Below are positions 24,159 through 38,300 of a stretch of DNA of 64,000 nt, piece after piece (position 1 is the first letter of the stretch; each line of letters opens with the position of its first letter). Location: positions 1 through 64,000 of the forward strand of contig WARS01001600.1 of NCBI GenBank assembly GCA_008933995.1, in the 5' to 3' direction. Position numbers and translations under genes: made by a program. Below the pieces are notes generated by a model, which saw only the letters and a program-made list of their open reading frames with translations, searched no databases and was not told the DNA's origin. The DNA comes from Datnioides undecimradiatus (taxonomy: Eukaryota; Chordata; Actinopteri; Lobotiformes; Datnioididae).

Positions 24159-27100
24159 GTGCATGCTGGCGTCCATGCGTGTGTTGTTGTTTCCGTGGAG
24201 ATGTCTCCTCTCTGAAGTGAAATGCATAGTTTGCTATCATCTTATCAATCCTGTGTGTCCGTGTTGTGTGGTGTTACTCCCACGGGTGTGACTTGCTGCC
24301 TGCACTCCGCTCTCAGCAGCTCGCCCACCAGGCTAGCCCGAGCTTGTTTCACTCAGCTGCCCTCGGTCTTAAGCTGCCACACAGCTGTGGGAATACAGAT
24401 TTGTGCATGCATGAGGCAGTCGGGATAAGGTTTAACCAAGGCCATGGTAGTGCAGTCAAGGGTTCGAAGCAGAAGTCCAGAATGTCACACAACCCCAAAT
24501 AAACAAGAAAAGCACATACCTCCACATGTTCATGATTGGCTGCTGTGGAGCGGTTCATTGATTAACTGAAGAGCCACATTTATACACGAGGTCTTGCTGA
24601 CAGTTTTGTCAGAGAAAATACCATTCATGGTGCTTCGGATCATCCAGGATTCTCACTGTAATTTCACACGCATTTCTTTCACCGCGAGTGTTTACACAGT
24701 GTGAGGAGTCACATAATGAAGGTTTTAGCTAGTGTGATGATAAGGATGTGCTGGTCTTACCAGCCGCTGCCTTGTCAGTCGGAGTTGGGTACGAGCTTTG
24801 AAAATGCAGAGCAAGAGGAGCAAGTGTTCTCTCTGGGCTCAGGCTGCAAATTACCTGCTCAAATTGCCACACCGTGTCCACTGCAAAAAGTTATGTGGAA
24901 TGTTTTTTTGTTTTGTTTTTGTAGTTGAGGTGTTTCAGTTAGTGGAGTTGCCCTAAGGAAATTCTAGAGCCTGATCGCTGTGCATTTCTTTAGACTGATG
25001 CCGACGTTAGGCGGGACCTTTTATATGTAGATTGTGCATCAGTATGATTTGCAATCATTTAATCTATCCATTATATACTGAAAATTATGGTCTACTCCTC
25101 AGTGCATATAGAGAACCAATATGCTCATGGTAGGTGAATATCAGCCAGGCTCTAGTGAAATTGTCTGTGTCCTGTGAGCAGCTTTAGCTTTAGCTTTAAA
25201 CCTTACATGATTGGACATGCGCTGGCAGTTTGGCAGCCAATAACTCAGCTAATCTGCTCCATCAGGACTATAAATTCAGTTTTGGAGTTATAAATAAATG
25301 CACAACTTGCATTTCCACCAAGGTTCAGGCTGATACTAGTTTTCTGGAGATTTTTCAGTTTTTAAAATAAGTTTGTACTATAAATGTAAAGCTCTATATC
25401 ACACCTGAGTTTTTGGCTGCCTGTCTGCGTTTTCGTTCACCAGTGAGGGGAGCTGCAATGCGGGAAGCTGCTGCTTCTGGCTTCAGGATTAAATGCTAAA
25501 GATGTGTTCAACCATGTACTGATCACCTTTAGTGCACTGAAAGAAGTGTTGTAGCTTATTTATCTTGCGTGGCAGGTGACTCACACTAGTTGTTTATTCC
25601 AAATGAGCTCAGCTGCCCGCACCACGGCCCAAACTTGCTCATTCTCCGGCTCCAGCGGCTGGCAAAAGTGGTGGTGGAGAGTAAATCCAGACGCAGGCTC
25701 AATCCCGTCAGAAAACTATGAGTGACATTAGAGGCACAGTGTCGACGTTTTACTGTTGCCATCTGCGTAACTGTGCCAAAACTAAAATAGCCCTGTAAAC
25801 AACACTGCTGCCAAACCATAGAAACAAACCTCATGCATTGACTAAACCTGCCTTTAGCTGACCGACTTAAAGCAAAGGCCAGCTTGTTGTTGCTGTTAGC
25901 CTGGCTGGCTTAGCGGAGTGGCCGCAGCCACCTGGCCTGCCTCTGTGTGTTTTGGCCAGCAGTGTGCGTTGGCCCGTCTGCAGCTCGCTGCCTGTCTGCC
26001 TACTCCAGATCCATATGCTGAATTATTGATAGAGCCGTGGTCACAGAGAGAGAGACAGGGGGAGAAAGCGATAGAGAAGCAGAAGGAGGGGAAATTACAC
26101 TGAGGAGAAGTAGGAGAGAAGGCAGGTTGCCGAGGAGGAGGAGAGAGAAAGGATGGGGAGCAGAGGGAGAGAAAGAGGGGAGAGAGACAGATTAAAGAAA
26201 TAGGAGCCTCTCTCACTGAACTCAACACGGATCAGCAACACCAGATACTTTTATTTATTCAGATGCTGCTGTGCATGTGAACAAGAGCCGCTCTCTGCGT
26301 CGGCCGCCGCAGGAACACACTGTGCTGCCTGCCTGGCTTTACCTCCAACACCCAGCTGACCCTCCCATTATAGCCGTGGGAGACGCACACTATAAGAGAC
26401 AGAGGCGGGATGGGCTGGTGCCCTGCGAGAGAGGGGATTTGCAATTTGAGAGGTTAAAACTGTCGGGAGCAGTTCTGCTCCATGGTTTCTATTTATCTGC
26501 CTGATTTTACAATGTGATCAAAGTTGATAGGAGAATTTGGTTCCAGTGGGATCTAAAGCCCAGTAAAGGATGCAGTGCCTTGCTTGAGCACTGGATCACG
26601 CCTAAATAGTGGATCAGCAAGCATGCTAGCTAGTGCTAATTGTGTCAGTACAGATCTGCCTCGGCTGGATTGTGTATCACGCTCCTCAGAGCTGCGTGAA
26701 GTGACCTCATGGTATAGCATCCATGTTGTAGGGTAACCAGCCATGCTCTGCAGAAGCCTGCGCACAGGCAGCATAGACAATTTGTCCCAGTCTGAGGGAA
26801 TGCAACAATGAAATTAACAATGAAACCACACATGTAAAAACACATAAAATAATCATTTTAATGGGTTTCTCCTCCGATCCTCCCTGTGTGTGTTATCGTA
26901 TAAAAGTATAAAGTATGTAAAGTATCTCTCACTTTGTAAAAACCATTAAAAAATGTCAAAATGTACAATTTTTTCAAACTGCCCCGAAAAAGAAGGTCTC
27001 AATCTCAATCGGAGCCACTTTACTCTACAAGAGAAAGTCACAAAGATCTTCTTCAGAGCTTCAGACATACCAAACACACACAGAACATACAGTCATTCAC

Positions 27101-28046
27101 AGGCAGGAGGTGACGGGATGCACACACGCACAGAACATTAAATGAAAATGGTCACAGATCTACATTTATCGTGTAATGTCAAATTTCATCTTGATGTGTC
27201 AGGCACGTCTTGTTTTCCTGGTGTTAAAGGCTGCATTACCCTCCACTGATGTGATATTTCAAACTTCTGTCATTTGCATCAAAAATCTCATTGTGTCAAA
27301 GCACGGACAGTCACCTCTACATCGTTGTAACAATATTATTATGGAGGTACTTGGTCAAAAGTATTGTGATATTAGACTTCGTCCATGTCGGACAGTCGGA
27401 CATGTGGGAGCATGCGTATCTATCTGCCACTGTGTCTTCTGTGATGTCTTCTGTGAGAAATAAGCGTAAAGTCTGAAAAAGTTCCATTATCTCTGAAGGC
27501 TAATGCAACGGAGACACTTGAGATCAATTTGAACTCAGCACTGCATCACGGACCACACGGAAAGAAACACCAGCTTTGTTGACAGTTGAAGGATGTGATG
27601 CTCACTCTGAAAATGTATATAATAAATGGAAGTTTCAAGTTGCAAGCTGATCTCGCGACCATAGTGCACTGAATGGAAGCCAGTGGCCGCACTGGGTTAC
27701 GCTGGGTTACAGTAATGTAAAGGAAATATCATTTGAGACATGAAAAAGTGCTAATCCAAACCTTTTTATATAACAGGACAGTGTGTATCACTGTGGGTCA
27801 TGCTTTACACAATGCGCCCAGCATATAGCACTATAGATTTGACCTTTTCATGATATTATGTCAAAAAGTCAGATGCTTAAGAGTCAGTAATGTATATCCT
27901 TAAATAATTTATGTATTTAAAAACAGATTAACGCTTAGAGAAGCAAGATAAACGATGTCCTAACTGCTGCCTGCAATGAGTGTAAGTATTGATTTAGCTG
28001 TTGCTGATGAACTAATACTCGTGTCTCTTTGCTGTGGCTGCAGTCG

Positions 28047-28199
28047 ATGCAGTCTTCCAGAGGCTCTCCCTCCCTGTGGCTGAGAAACGAGCAGCAGCAG
28101 CAGCATGTCCCGCGTCTCCTCCACCGCCAAGCGCTACGCTGGCCCCTCCTACACCAGCCACTACAGCTCCTACAACTCCTCCCTGACCCCGGGCCTTAG
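28047..28199 (+). other. usp2: Overlapping upstream ORF on the long usp2 mRNA
   Basis: In the exon that starts after the acceptor at 28043 (GGCTGCAG), the first ATG is at 28047, 58 nt before the usp2 ATG at 28105. It is in a different frame, stays open for 50 codons and stops at TAG 28197-28199, inside the usp2 coding region. An in-frame TGA upstream of 28105 shows the main frame does not extend 5'. Such an overlapping frame usually lowers initiation at the main start. Translation is inferred. Confidence 0.5.
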
Positions 28200-31100
28200 T
28201 TCCTACAGCGAGAGGGACAGGCTGTCCTCTTACAAGTCCTCCACAACCTCCTCCACCTCTTCCTCAGGTTACTCCTCCTCCAGCTTTCTGAGCAGCTCCG
28301 CTGCCCGCAGCCGCAACTACAGCACCTCGTCAGACCCCGACCGCGACCGGGGTCGTACCATCCCACGCACAGACATCCTCGGAAGCAGCAGCAGCAGCCG
28401 CCGCAGTGAGAGCCTCAGCAGAACCCCTGTCAAGAGCTATGGAGGGTCAGGGCTGAGTGGGGGATCGACCTACACAGGCTACAGCTCCTACTCCTCGTCC
28501 TCGGCCCAGTCCAGCTACCTCTCCTCTTCACCGGTGGCCTCCAGCATCTCGCTCAACCGACGAAAATCTGTATCCCAGAGTGACTTGAGCAGGGACCTGG
28601 CCTCTCTGGGCCTCAGTGACACCTCCTCCTCTTCCTCCACCCCATCCTCTTCCACCAGTGCCCTGCGGAGCTACCGTGGTCGGACCAGCGATGTGGCCAT
28701 CTCGTATGGCGCCAGCTCCCGCCCGGGCTACTCAGGCCTGTCGCGGAGCTCAACTCAGGAGGCCCTCTCACGGAGCTCCACCCAGGAAACCTTCAGTGGC
28801 AGCAGCAGCAGAGCATACAGCTCTTCAACATGGGAGCCAAGCAGTAACGGGCTGTCCGACTCCCCCACCAAGGACTCCACAGTAAGAGAATGTCTTCTGT
28901 TCTTGCACGTGCTGGCTTGAAGCGTGCTGCTTTTATTTAGGATGTACTGCTCCGGGGGGATCGATATGCAGGGGCTGAGTAAGGCTGAATGGAGCCATAG
29001 CTGCAGTCACAGAGGCACACTGGTCTCATCTCTTTAGTTTCACACACAGTAAGGTTAGTACCATTTGTTACCAAGTGGGGGCACTGTTGCTCAAAGTAAT
29101 TTTATGCACTTGAAGTCCAAGTTTGCAATGATGCATCAGGCACAGACTCTATCATGCCTCTGACATATTTCTGGGTTGTCTGTTTGAGCTGTATGGTTAA
29201 AAACTAAATTTAACAAACTTAATTTATTTTTAGATAGAATTAAAGACTCATCAAATGCAAACCGCAGGTAATTAGTGCAGTGTATGTAAGTGGTTCTCTG
29301 GTCATGTGACCAATGAGCTCTTAGCTACCTAACTCCTTCGAACTGTGCAGGCAGCTAGCTTACACCTCTCAGAAGGAGTTGTTTGGTTATGATGAGCCGG
29401 GTCTTCAGGCCTCTAGCCTTGTTGCTAAGCTCAGTATTAATGACCTGAGCTTCCTCTATGCAGGTCAGAAAGCACAACTGACCCACTTCCTCTCTGGATT
29501 AGTCCCGACAACCGCTTACATGAGTGGAGGAGGGTGGTGAGAGTGGAGGATGGGGAAGTGGAAAGTGGGAAGGAGGAAGAGTGGAGATGAGAATTAAGGA
29601 GAATTTATGGTAAATCTGAAAGTGCTCTCAGTGCATCTCAAGCACTTTTAACCAGTCATATCTCTTATTTAATTGCCAAGCACACATTTACTGTAATCTT
29701 ACACCAAATGAGACTTACAAAATATCCATTCACTCTTATTGTTACATGTTATTTAAAAAAGCAATAACCATGAACTATCACATGGATTTCCTCTGAATGT
29801 ACCACTGTGAGTAAAACACATAGTTATTATTGGCCTCCTTCAGAATAACTGTTCTGGACTGAGCCTGACACAGTAAACATTAGTAGTCATCATCTTTGGC
29901 TCTGGAAAAAGTAATAGTGATTTCCACTTTTACTCTGCTATTACACTGATTAAACAGCAAATCAGTTAACTAAGAAAATAATCAGCGGATTGATTGATAA
30001 TGAAAACAATTGTTTGTCAGGTTGAAAGTGGGCACAGCTATACTGGGAGTTACGTGAGGTCACTGAGCGCCATGAGCTGATCAGAGTGTCTGTCTGAAGG
30101 TTTAATCAGTCAAATTCATTGAAATCACCTGGCTGTGTTTTGCATGGGCGTGCAGGACCTTTACAGCAAACACCCATCTGAGCTGTTGCACCGTCACTAC
30201 ACAAAATGGATGTTGAACTCACGCGGTGTGTCACTCCGGTGAATGACACACACAGGCTGGAATGACTCTGGCATATGGAATCAGGGATGTTTAACATTAA
30301 GTAACTGGTCTTGTGCTGAGGCTGCGCGCTGTCATCATGAGCTATACTGGAATAATACACCCAGCTGTACAGTTCCTAATCAGTCAGGTGCTCCTTTTTA
30401 GCTTAGTGTCCATTCAGAAGCAGATTACCGTGACCTTCCACACCTCTGCCTGACAGAACCCTGGGCTCTCCGGAGTCAGAGATGAAGATCAGAAAGTATA
30501 ACTGACCCTTCCCTATGGTGAAATTGGCAAGCTTGAACTTGACTTCTATTCTCATTTAACCTATCAAGCAATCAACAGCTATCCATCATGCACGGACTGG
30601 GCATTCACTTTAGGGCTTTAACTGGATGCCACCAGCTGGGCTATTTGTGCTGTTAATTAACCCCAGGCCTCTGTTACTCCAGGCACATTTAATCACCCTT
30701 TTCCCCCACGGGCTGGGCGTCTGCACTGATGAACATTTTAGAGCACAGTCTGCAGGAACCAGCCTCAGTCAGGGTCCGAAAAGCAACCACCGTAGCCACA
30801 AGTAACAATTTAGTTATTATTAGTTTATCATAATTGTAATATTACTGTATTACAAGTAGAAAAAGCCACTAAAATAAATATCTGTCAAGCAAATTCTAGC
30901 TGTATTGGCCAAAGATAAACGTTCTTATGAATTCAAATCCATACATAAAATTATGAATGAGTTAGATCAAGATCATTAGTGGATTGAGTCAGTGGATAAC
31001 TGAGTAATCGTTTTATTGTAATTATTATTTTTACATGCCGTTCTATTTTGTGCACCCAGAAGCAACCAGCAAAGGCCGGCGACTGACAAACTGAACAAAC

Positions 31101-34100
31101 GAGATATAATGTGTTAATTAAAGAGCTTCAGAGGTGCTGCGGAGAACTTTTCAGCTGTCCGTCTTCTGGAGGAGCCAGCAGACATGCGTATAACAAATCT
31201 CTGCGACTTGTTTCTTAATGCACTGGTCATTTTTTACATACAGCAATTTAGTATCCTGTAGCTACTTATTAATCTAAATTAATATATAAAGAGGTATTGA
31301 GAAGCTCATAGAGAGATGGTAGCCAAGGGGCCCCATGATTGGATTTCAGTCAATATATCATTACATATATTCATAGAGCTGATCTAGCGTTACATCTATT
31401 GGACCCGATACATCATTTAGGCTGAGCTGTTTCCAATGTTTCCAGTCTTTTTGCTAAGCTAAGCTAACTGGCTGCTGGCTCTAGCTGTACATTTTTAGCA
31501 TACAGTCATAAGTGGTATCCATCGTCTCATCAAGCTATTGGGAGGGTTTGAGAAAGCATATCAGCATATATTTGTTATGAGCACCTTTTCGAGAAATGTG
31601 GTACTAGTCCTTTAAATAAAAATATCTCAACAGTAGTGATTATTTGTTACTGTTTGAGACTTTGTTTTGAGACTTCCAGTAGGGAAAATCATCTTTAGCT
31701 GCAGCTGTAGCTCGATTTGTATTTGATTGCATGGGCGTGCTGTATGATGGTTCTAATACATCGACTCCATTCATAGAGCTCTCAGTCAGCTGTGTGTGTG
31801 TGTGTGTGTGTGACAGAGAGAGGGGCGAGACGTTTTTAGGGAAAATGTCAGGAATGATCTCATGACTGATGAGTTAGTATGACAGCCCCTGTGACCACTT
31901 CGTGACCTCTCATCGTGTCATATTAGGTCAGCCTTCCTCAGGCAGCAGTGGTGCTGAGTGCAGCTTTGTGGTCGTGAGGGAATCATTCTTTTATTGATAT
32001 TAAGACTCCACCCAACAGCCTGCAGTGAACTTAAACCTTTTCAGGTGTACTGAAGAAAGTTCAACATAGAGCAGTTACAAGTGCAATCATCTCACTTTAC
32101 GATATGTAATGTAATGTACAATAGCTGATCATTGGTATATCAGCTGCCATCAGTTAAAATGAATAAGTGAATAATCAGTTGAAGATGCACTAATGCACAT
32201 TTAAACGTTGTTGTCTGAAATCAGTATCGGTCAAATTCAAAAATTATTGATTACCCCGTGAACAATAAGACCTTTGCCTCTGCTACAGACAGCAGGATAA
32301 ACTCTGCTGCTCTACCCAAACTCCAGCGTTCCAGTCATTGGCCTTGTTTCGTGGATAAACATATCCCTCTACCCCAGCTTGATCATGTTTTACCTCCCGC
32401 TTCCAATATCTGTTTTCCTATGAAAATGATCTCCTCTTCATCCTCCTCTCAAAGTTTTACTCATCACAGCTTTAGCTTGATTGTTGTTAGTATGTTAGAT
32501 GTGCGTTTTCCACGTTGCCCCGTACATACTCCAGTCTTCTCACTTTATTCCAATCTCAACATGCACCGTGACCTCTTTTTTCTTTCTCTGCTGTTCTAGT
32601 CTTTACAGTTTCCACTGAATGTGATGGTGCCCTTCCCACACAATGACTAGAGAGCAACTTGAGTTAACACTACTTCTCTATTCAAGCTAGTTCACGTTGC
32701 AACATTGTAATCTGAATGTTTGAACTCGATTGCGAAGTGTGCCTTGAAATAGCACTGGCAAAACAAGGTACACCCGGTCCAAGTTTATAACACAAAAATA
32801 GCAGCTGCTGGTGCCACATGGCCCTGTTCATCTTGTGCCATGCTTATGAGTAAGGCAAGCTGCTTAGCATGACTATTGTCCATGTTTTCCCTGTTTCTCA
32901 TGCATGATATTCAAATCAGACCGGAACGCGTACGGGGGAAAAACATAATATGTAAGCATTTCTCCAACTTTACGAGGCGTAAGATTTAAATCCAAGCACA
33001 GACAAAAGCCACAGGTTATTACAACTTTTATTTATTTTCAGTTCATATTCAGATGCAATCCAGGCTCAGGTTAGTCGAACTTATTTGGATGAGAGGAGTA
33101 CAGTTATTACCCAAACACTGCGGTAGTTGTGCAGTAAAGTATTATTGACAATGTTACAGGTTCATTCAGTTCCAGCTTCAGATAAAGGTGGTTTAGATCA
33201 TCGTGCTAAGCTGCTAGCTTGTTTAGGGCCCGTCTGATCGTCTGCCTCAGCCTCAGTCCTCGTTTGTTTCGGTCCAAACTTAGTTTTTCGGACGTTATGT
33301 GTGACAAGGTGCAGTGTTACCTCACCTTAAATCGAGAGCCAGCTCTGTGTAAAGTCTGACAACCTCTCACTCGCGCGTTTGCTCTTTGGCTCCTACAAAC
33401 AAACAGCCGCAGCGAGGCCAGCGTGGCATGTCTGAGTGAGAGCCGTCTTGATTTTGCCCCAAGTAATTCTGCTCAGGCAGAATTATGTCTAGACTTTCTG
33501 TTGAGTCAACAATATTTTTAGACTCCCCAACTCTCAGTTCACCACCTCGGTCAGACAGCTTACGGTTTGATTAAAGAAACAGTCTGGTGTGATTTGGAGC
33601 TTTGTTTGTTCTTCACAAATAAGGGCCAAATAAGGGCCATTACACAAAATAGTGTTACCATTCAATGGGTGAACCAGTATCAGTATCGCAACCTCAAATC
33701 AAAAGAAGGCATCTTAATATTCTCTGTACTTTTTTTCCCTGCTTTGGATTCAGTATTATCCATCCATCCATTTCCTAGCTACCTTTCCAGGTCAAGGTCA
33801 TGATGGCAGCGGGGTGTACAGCAGGCCAGATGTCTTTTTTGACACCCCTCCCCCCACTCCTTCTGGAGGTCCCTAAACCTTTCTGTGCCAGATAGGAAAT
33901 CAACATTTACCATGTGGTCGTTTGCGCTCATCGGAGCTCGTTATCAGGCGTGTAAAACACCTGAAATGCAGCTTGTGGCGACGGCGTGACTTTCTCTCAA
34001 GGTGCAGAAATCTCACTTGTGCACAGTGAGTCTGGCCAACAGCTCAGGACTCTTATCTCATCCACTTCGGGTAAGTACTGAAAGCTCATAACTTTACTCA

Positions 34101-35276
34101 AGACTTGACAAAGGTTTAGCAATAAATCAGAAGCTTTGCTTTGTGGGTCAGCTTCCCCCTCAACACCACAGTGTGATTCAATGGTTGTGCTGCTGCAGGT
34201 GAACCCCAGTTTGTTCTTTGGCATGACTCATGAAACAAACTCTAATTTGACAGAAATATCTACCTCATGGTTTATTTAATAACCTTTTGTGAGACTTTTT
34301 ACTTCTTTTTGTGGTTTTAATCAGTTCGAATGTGCTCAGTCTCTTATTGCCTGACGTCAGTATAGAACTAGGTCATGAAATTGTTAAGTACAGCATGCAC
34401 ATAGTTGAAAGCTCCAGAAAAAAGGCCAGTAAGTAATGATTTAGTGACAGTTATTTTTGAAAGAGCAATTAAAATTGCATTTATTGCATTTTTATATTCG
34501 ATTCATTTAGACTTGACATTTTCAAACTGGGCCTTCCAGTAAGACTTGAACAGGCCTTAACACAGACACGATACCCGTGTTTTTAAATTCAATGAGGCAT
34601 CTCAAGGATATAATGTATACTGCCTCAGTTGTCTCAATTTTGTCTGAGGCGAAGCCTGAGCCTGAGACTTAAAAACAGTCATTTAGACGCACCATTAGCT
34701 CTTTCATCTTGCTAGCTAAATCATTTTGTTGCCAACTTCAGACCAGGTGTCTCTCTGATATCCTGGTCTACCATAACTGTACAGAAGACTTCGTTCTGTT
34801 CTGGAACAGTGACACAGACGGCCTAATACTGGTCTGGAACTCCCCCACATACGCTCCTGAGCTCTCCCGCATGCTACGAATCAGGTGATGTCAGCATTTA
34901 GCATAGGGGCTAGCATGTCAAAGAATGCCACGTACCATGTAGGAATCCAGAATAAGGGCCCGACATCAATGAATTGTTTTAATTGCCCTCCAAAGGAATC
35001 TGTTGTGCCTGGGTTAAATTTAAACACTTGAGTGAGGAGATTGTCTGTCTAATGTGCCTGATTTAGCTTAGGGAATAGAACAACTATCCCTGGGTAATTG
35101 TACGCTGACTTCTCCTAGATAACACTGCTCAAAGACTGCTTTTGTCCCATTTTTTACCAGACTGCTAAGGCGTTTGCATCGGATATCAGGGAAAAAACAG
35201 TGACTCTTGCCCCCTTCTCTCACTTCGTAGTTTTCCACCTCGCGGACATTCAGACATACAGACATACACACACGCA

Positions 35277-35313
<37 letters not shown>

Positions 35314-38300
35314 TTGGCCTGGTGATGGAATGTACTCCTTGGCTGTTTGTTGTGTACACATGCTTGAGTCATGAGATTGCTGCTGGGGACGCGTTGCACT
35401 TCTTTCACTCTACACATCCGTTTAGCTAAAGTCACACACACTTAAACTGTGCGTTTTAATCCTGTCTGTGAAGACAAGCAAAGAAAAGTATGTTACATCT
35501 TTAAGCTAAAGGAAGCAAGGGGCTGACTGATGATAAGACATGGAAGATACCAGGGCTGGCACACTGTTTCTTCATATTTTTGCCAGTTTGGTGTGTTTGT
35601 GACCTTGAACTGTACTGCCCATAAATGGGAGGTGAGGAACAGCACATTCTGTTGTCTTTCTTATTAATTAGCTGCATCACTTTGGAAACTTCTGTTTAAA
35701 AAAAAAAAAAAAGGCTAAAATGCAGAGTCTGAGACCATCTGTCATCCAGACCTTTCACAGTCTTATCGGGCGATTCTAGTCAACAGCCTTGTGTAACCAC
35801 CAGCAGGACTACAACATGCCACTATCATTTTATTTTGGACTGTCTGAACCGTTGAAATACAGCTCTCGTTTACCAAAACAGATACAACAGGGCATTGCCA
35901 AGTGCTTCCAGCTCAGTTGAATTCAGTCACACTTTTGTGTACCACCTGACTATGGTGATGGAATAAGAAAACACTGATGCAACGCCTGCAAGTTTTCCAG
36001 ATTTTGCTTCCGGGTGCTAGCAATCCACAATTTATTTAGAGAGGGAGAGACGAGCTTCTTCTCTCACCAAGAGCACAATCCTGTAAACTTATGTTTATGT
36101 TTGATTCCGTCAAGACGGAATCTTTTTTTAGTCATGAACTGTTTCTGTTATTTCTTTATTTAGTAGCGTCTGTTATTTTGATTAGAGCAAGCATCATTTT
36201 AAAACAATGGGGAAAAAAAATATCCTATTGCTCTATTGTTAATATTTTTTATGAACATCAGATCAAATGACAGACAAATACCACCAAACTCTGCAGTTCA
36301 CGCTAGTTTTACAGGGAATTTCAGCACCTGTCCCCGTATTGGTTTGGTTTTTTGGCTCATATACACTTAAATACATCCTTTATTTATAACCTTAGAGCAA
36401 AGTCTGATCATGTTTTCCTGGGTATAAAAAAAATGAGGTTTGCTTACATAAGCTTGAACCAACCATTTTCAACCAATGATATCATGACCTCCACCCATTA
36501 ATGAATCTCAAACTTCCAGCAGCACAGTGTTAAGATTCATTAGTTACCTAGCTAGCAACAGCACGGTACGTCAGTGTGTCTGTGGGAGTTTGGTGATGAA
36601 GAACACCTGACCCACGAGGCTATCGTCCAGCTCTGGATGACTGAAACCCTCCATGTCTGTTATGACTCTCACTTTTCAGTGTTCATATCCATTTCCTCCA
36701 AACGTTACGTCCCACCCGCTGATCCCGTTTCACTCAGACATATGTCACAATGTGGAAGTTACATACATACTAAATGCAGTTTCATCTGGACTTGACCTGA
36801 GTTATAAATATGACCGTCACAGCTTGTTTCTGCTTCCGAGTGGCCCCCCCCCCAAAAAAAATCAATGAATGAAATCTGTATCTCCTGGATACATGGGGGA
36901 TTTTAGCTGCTGATTGCTGAACATTGTGCACTTGAGTTTAAAACCTGCCTTTATTTGGGTCATTCTGAAGGAATCTATAATTTGAGCAGTCATCCTTCAT
37001 CTTGAGTGAAACTAATTACTATTACAGCCCTGTTGTTTGTGTTCCTAGTGAATCACCGGAAGGACAGAGGAATCTAATTTTAGAACCACCCGATCAGACT
37101 ATAGTAAATGCACTCTCCTATTGTCACATCTGTTCAGCTGTGTGCCATTCATGTGGCTATTTTCATGCTGTTGTATTGTATTTAGCAGAATTTATGGTGG
37201 CACGTAAACCAAGGCCAGGGCGATATAGCTCCGCTTTCTGTCATGATCATTATGGAGATGAGTAGTCTCCTTGGACCACAGCATTAGTCCTTCAGATTGT
37301 TACAGCAGCGTGGAGAAGGATGGACTCTGACGTAGACAGCACGGCTGGAGGCGGTCGCTGACGTTTGTTGTAGGCCGACTTTTTACCCGAGCCAAAGGGG
37401 GCGGGCCCACGGTCCTGTAAAACGGAGTGGGAGCACAATATATATTTATTACCGCTTATAGACCCGCACAGTGACCGGACACGCACGTTGAATAATGATA
37501 CAGCCAGTAGCTCTATTGTCACTGTTTAGTGCTTTTAATCCGTTCTAACTGTGCTTTACCGCTCCCCGCAGGGCTATTATACTGTAAGTAGAGTCATTTA
37601 AAGGGAAAGCCACAGGTTCTCCGTTCGCCGTGATTTGTGAGGTCGGTGCCGTTATATGAATGAATGAATGAATGACAACAGACAGAGAGCCTATCAGAAA
37701 CGGAGTGAAACGTCTAATACCTGCGAACAGAAAGCGGCTAGGCAGCCAAGCAGCAGAGCAGGAGCGCTCGGAGACCCCTCCGCCGCCGTCTGAGTAACTC
37801 GCACCGGTTTTCGGCTTCATTCCTCCGCCAGCATGCCGAGCATGCGACAGTCCTACACCGTGACCGTACCTGAGGAGCCGCCGGCCGCCGCTTTCCCCTT
37901 CCTGAAGCAGGAGATGCGGAGGAAAGGCAGCATGTCTGGCTCGGTGCTGGTGTCAACTTTCGTAGGGCTGCTCATAAACCAAGCCAAGGTAAGAGACCGT
38001 GCCCGCTGCGCCCCGTTATCTCTGCTTCAAACAGACCGTCACGCCAAACTCCATTGAAATATCTCCTAATTTAATATTTATATAGTCCGATTACTTTCTT
38101 GATTGCTGTCAAGCTCTCGAGACTATAGTTAATATGCTCTGTGGAGTTTCTGTTATTAACTATGTAATGTTGCATCCATAATGTATCTAATAGCAGATAT
38201 TCAGTGCTGTGAAATTCGTGCGTGTGTGGGATCCACTTTTGTCACCAAAATACTCGCGGTGGGTGGTAACAACACACGTCCAGTAAGAACAAAGAATACA

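Larger units (their letters stand above)
16708..28043 (+). other. usp2: Putative usp2 intron 1 (about 11 kb)
   Basis: Long non-coding stretch between the upstream promoter and the long-isoform coding exon. It holds the CpG palindrome cluster (17150-17447), one candidate non-coding exon (19145-19272), a poly-G run (21143-21156), a TTG repeat (20751-20769), a TG microsatellite (24131-24158) and a purine-rich GAGAGA/GGAG tract at about 26043-26190. No other gene is recognised on either strand. Confidence 0.5.
28882..37300 (+). other. usp2: usp2 intron between the two alternative first coding exons
   Basis: Starts at a CA|GTAAGA donor. No further exon is recognised. It contains fold-back copy B (31421-31613), a reversed LINE end (33760-33874), TG/CA microsatellites at 31791-31812 and 35279-35310, and an A run near 35698. 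The rest looks like ordinary intron. Confidence 0.6.

Noticed and set aside
24433..24480. tRNA-derived SINE (B-box-like GGGTTCGAAGC)
   Set aside because: No matching A box and no SINE tail could be found; a chance match.
28616..28885. Pro-rich 89-codon plus-strand frame
   Set aside because: Alternative frame of the Ser-rich usp2 exon (TCC/CAC codons); no independent support.
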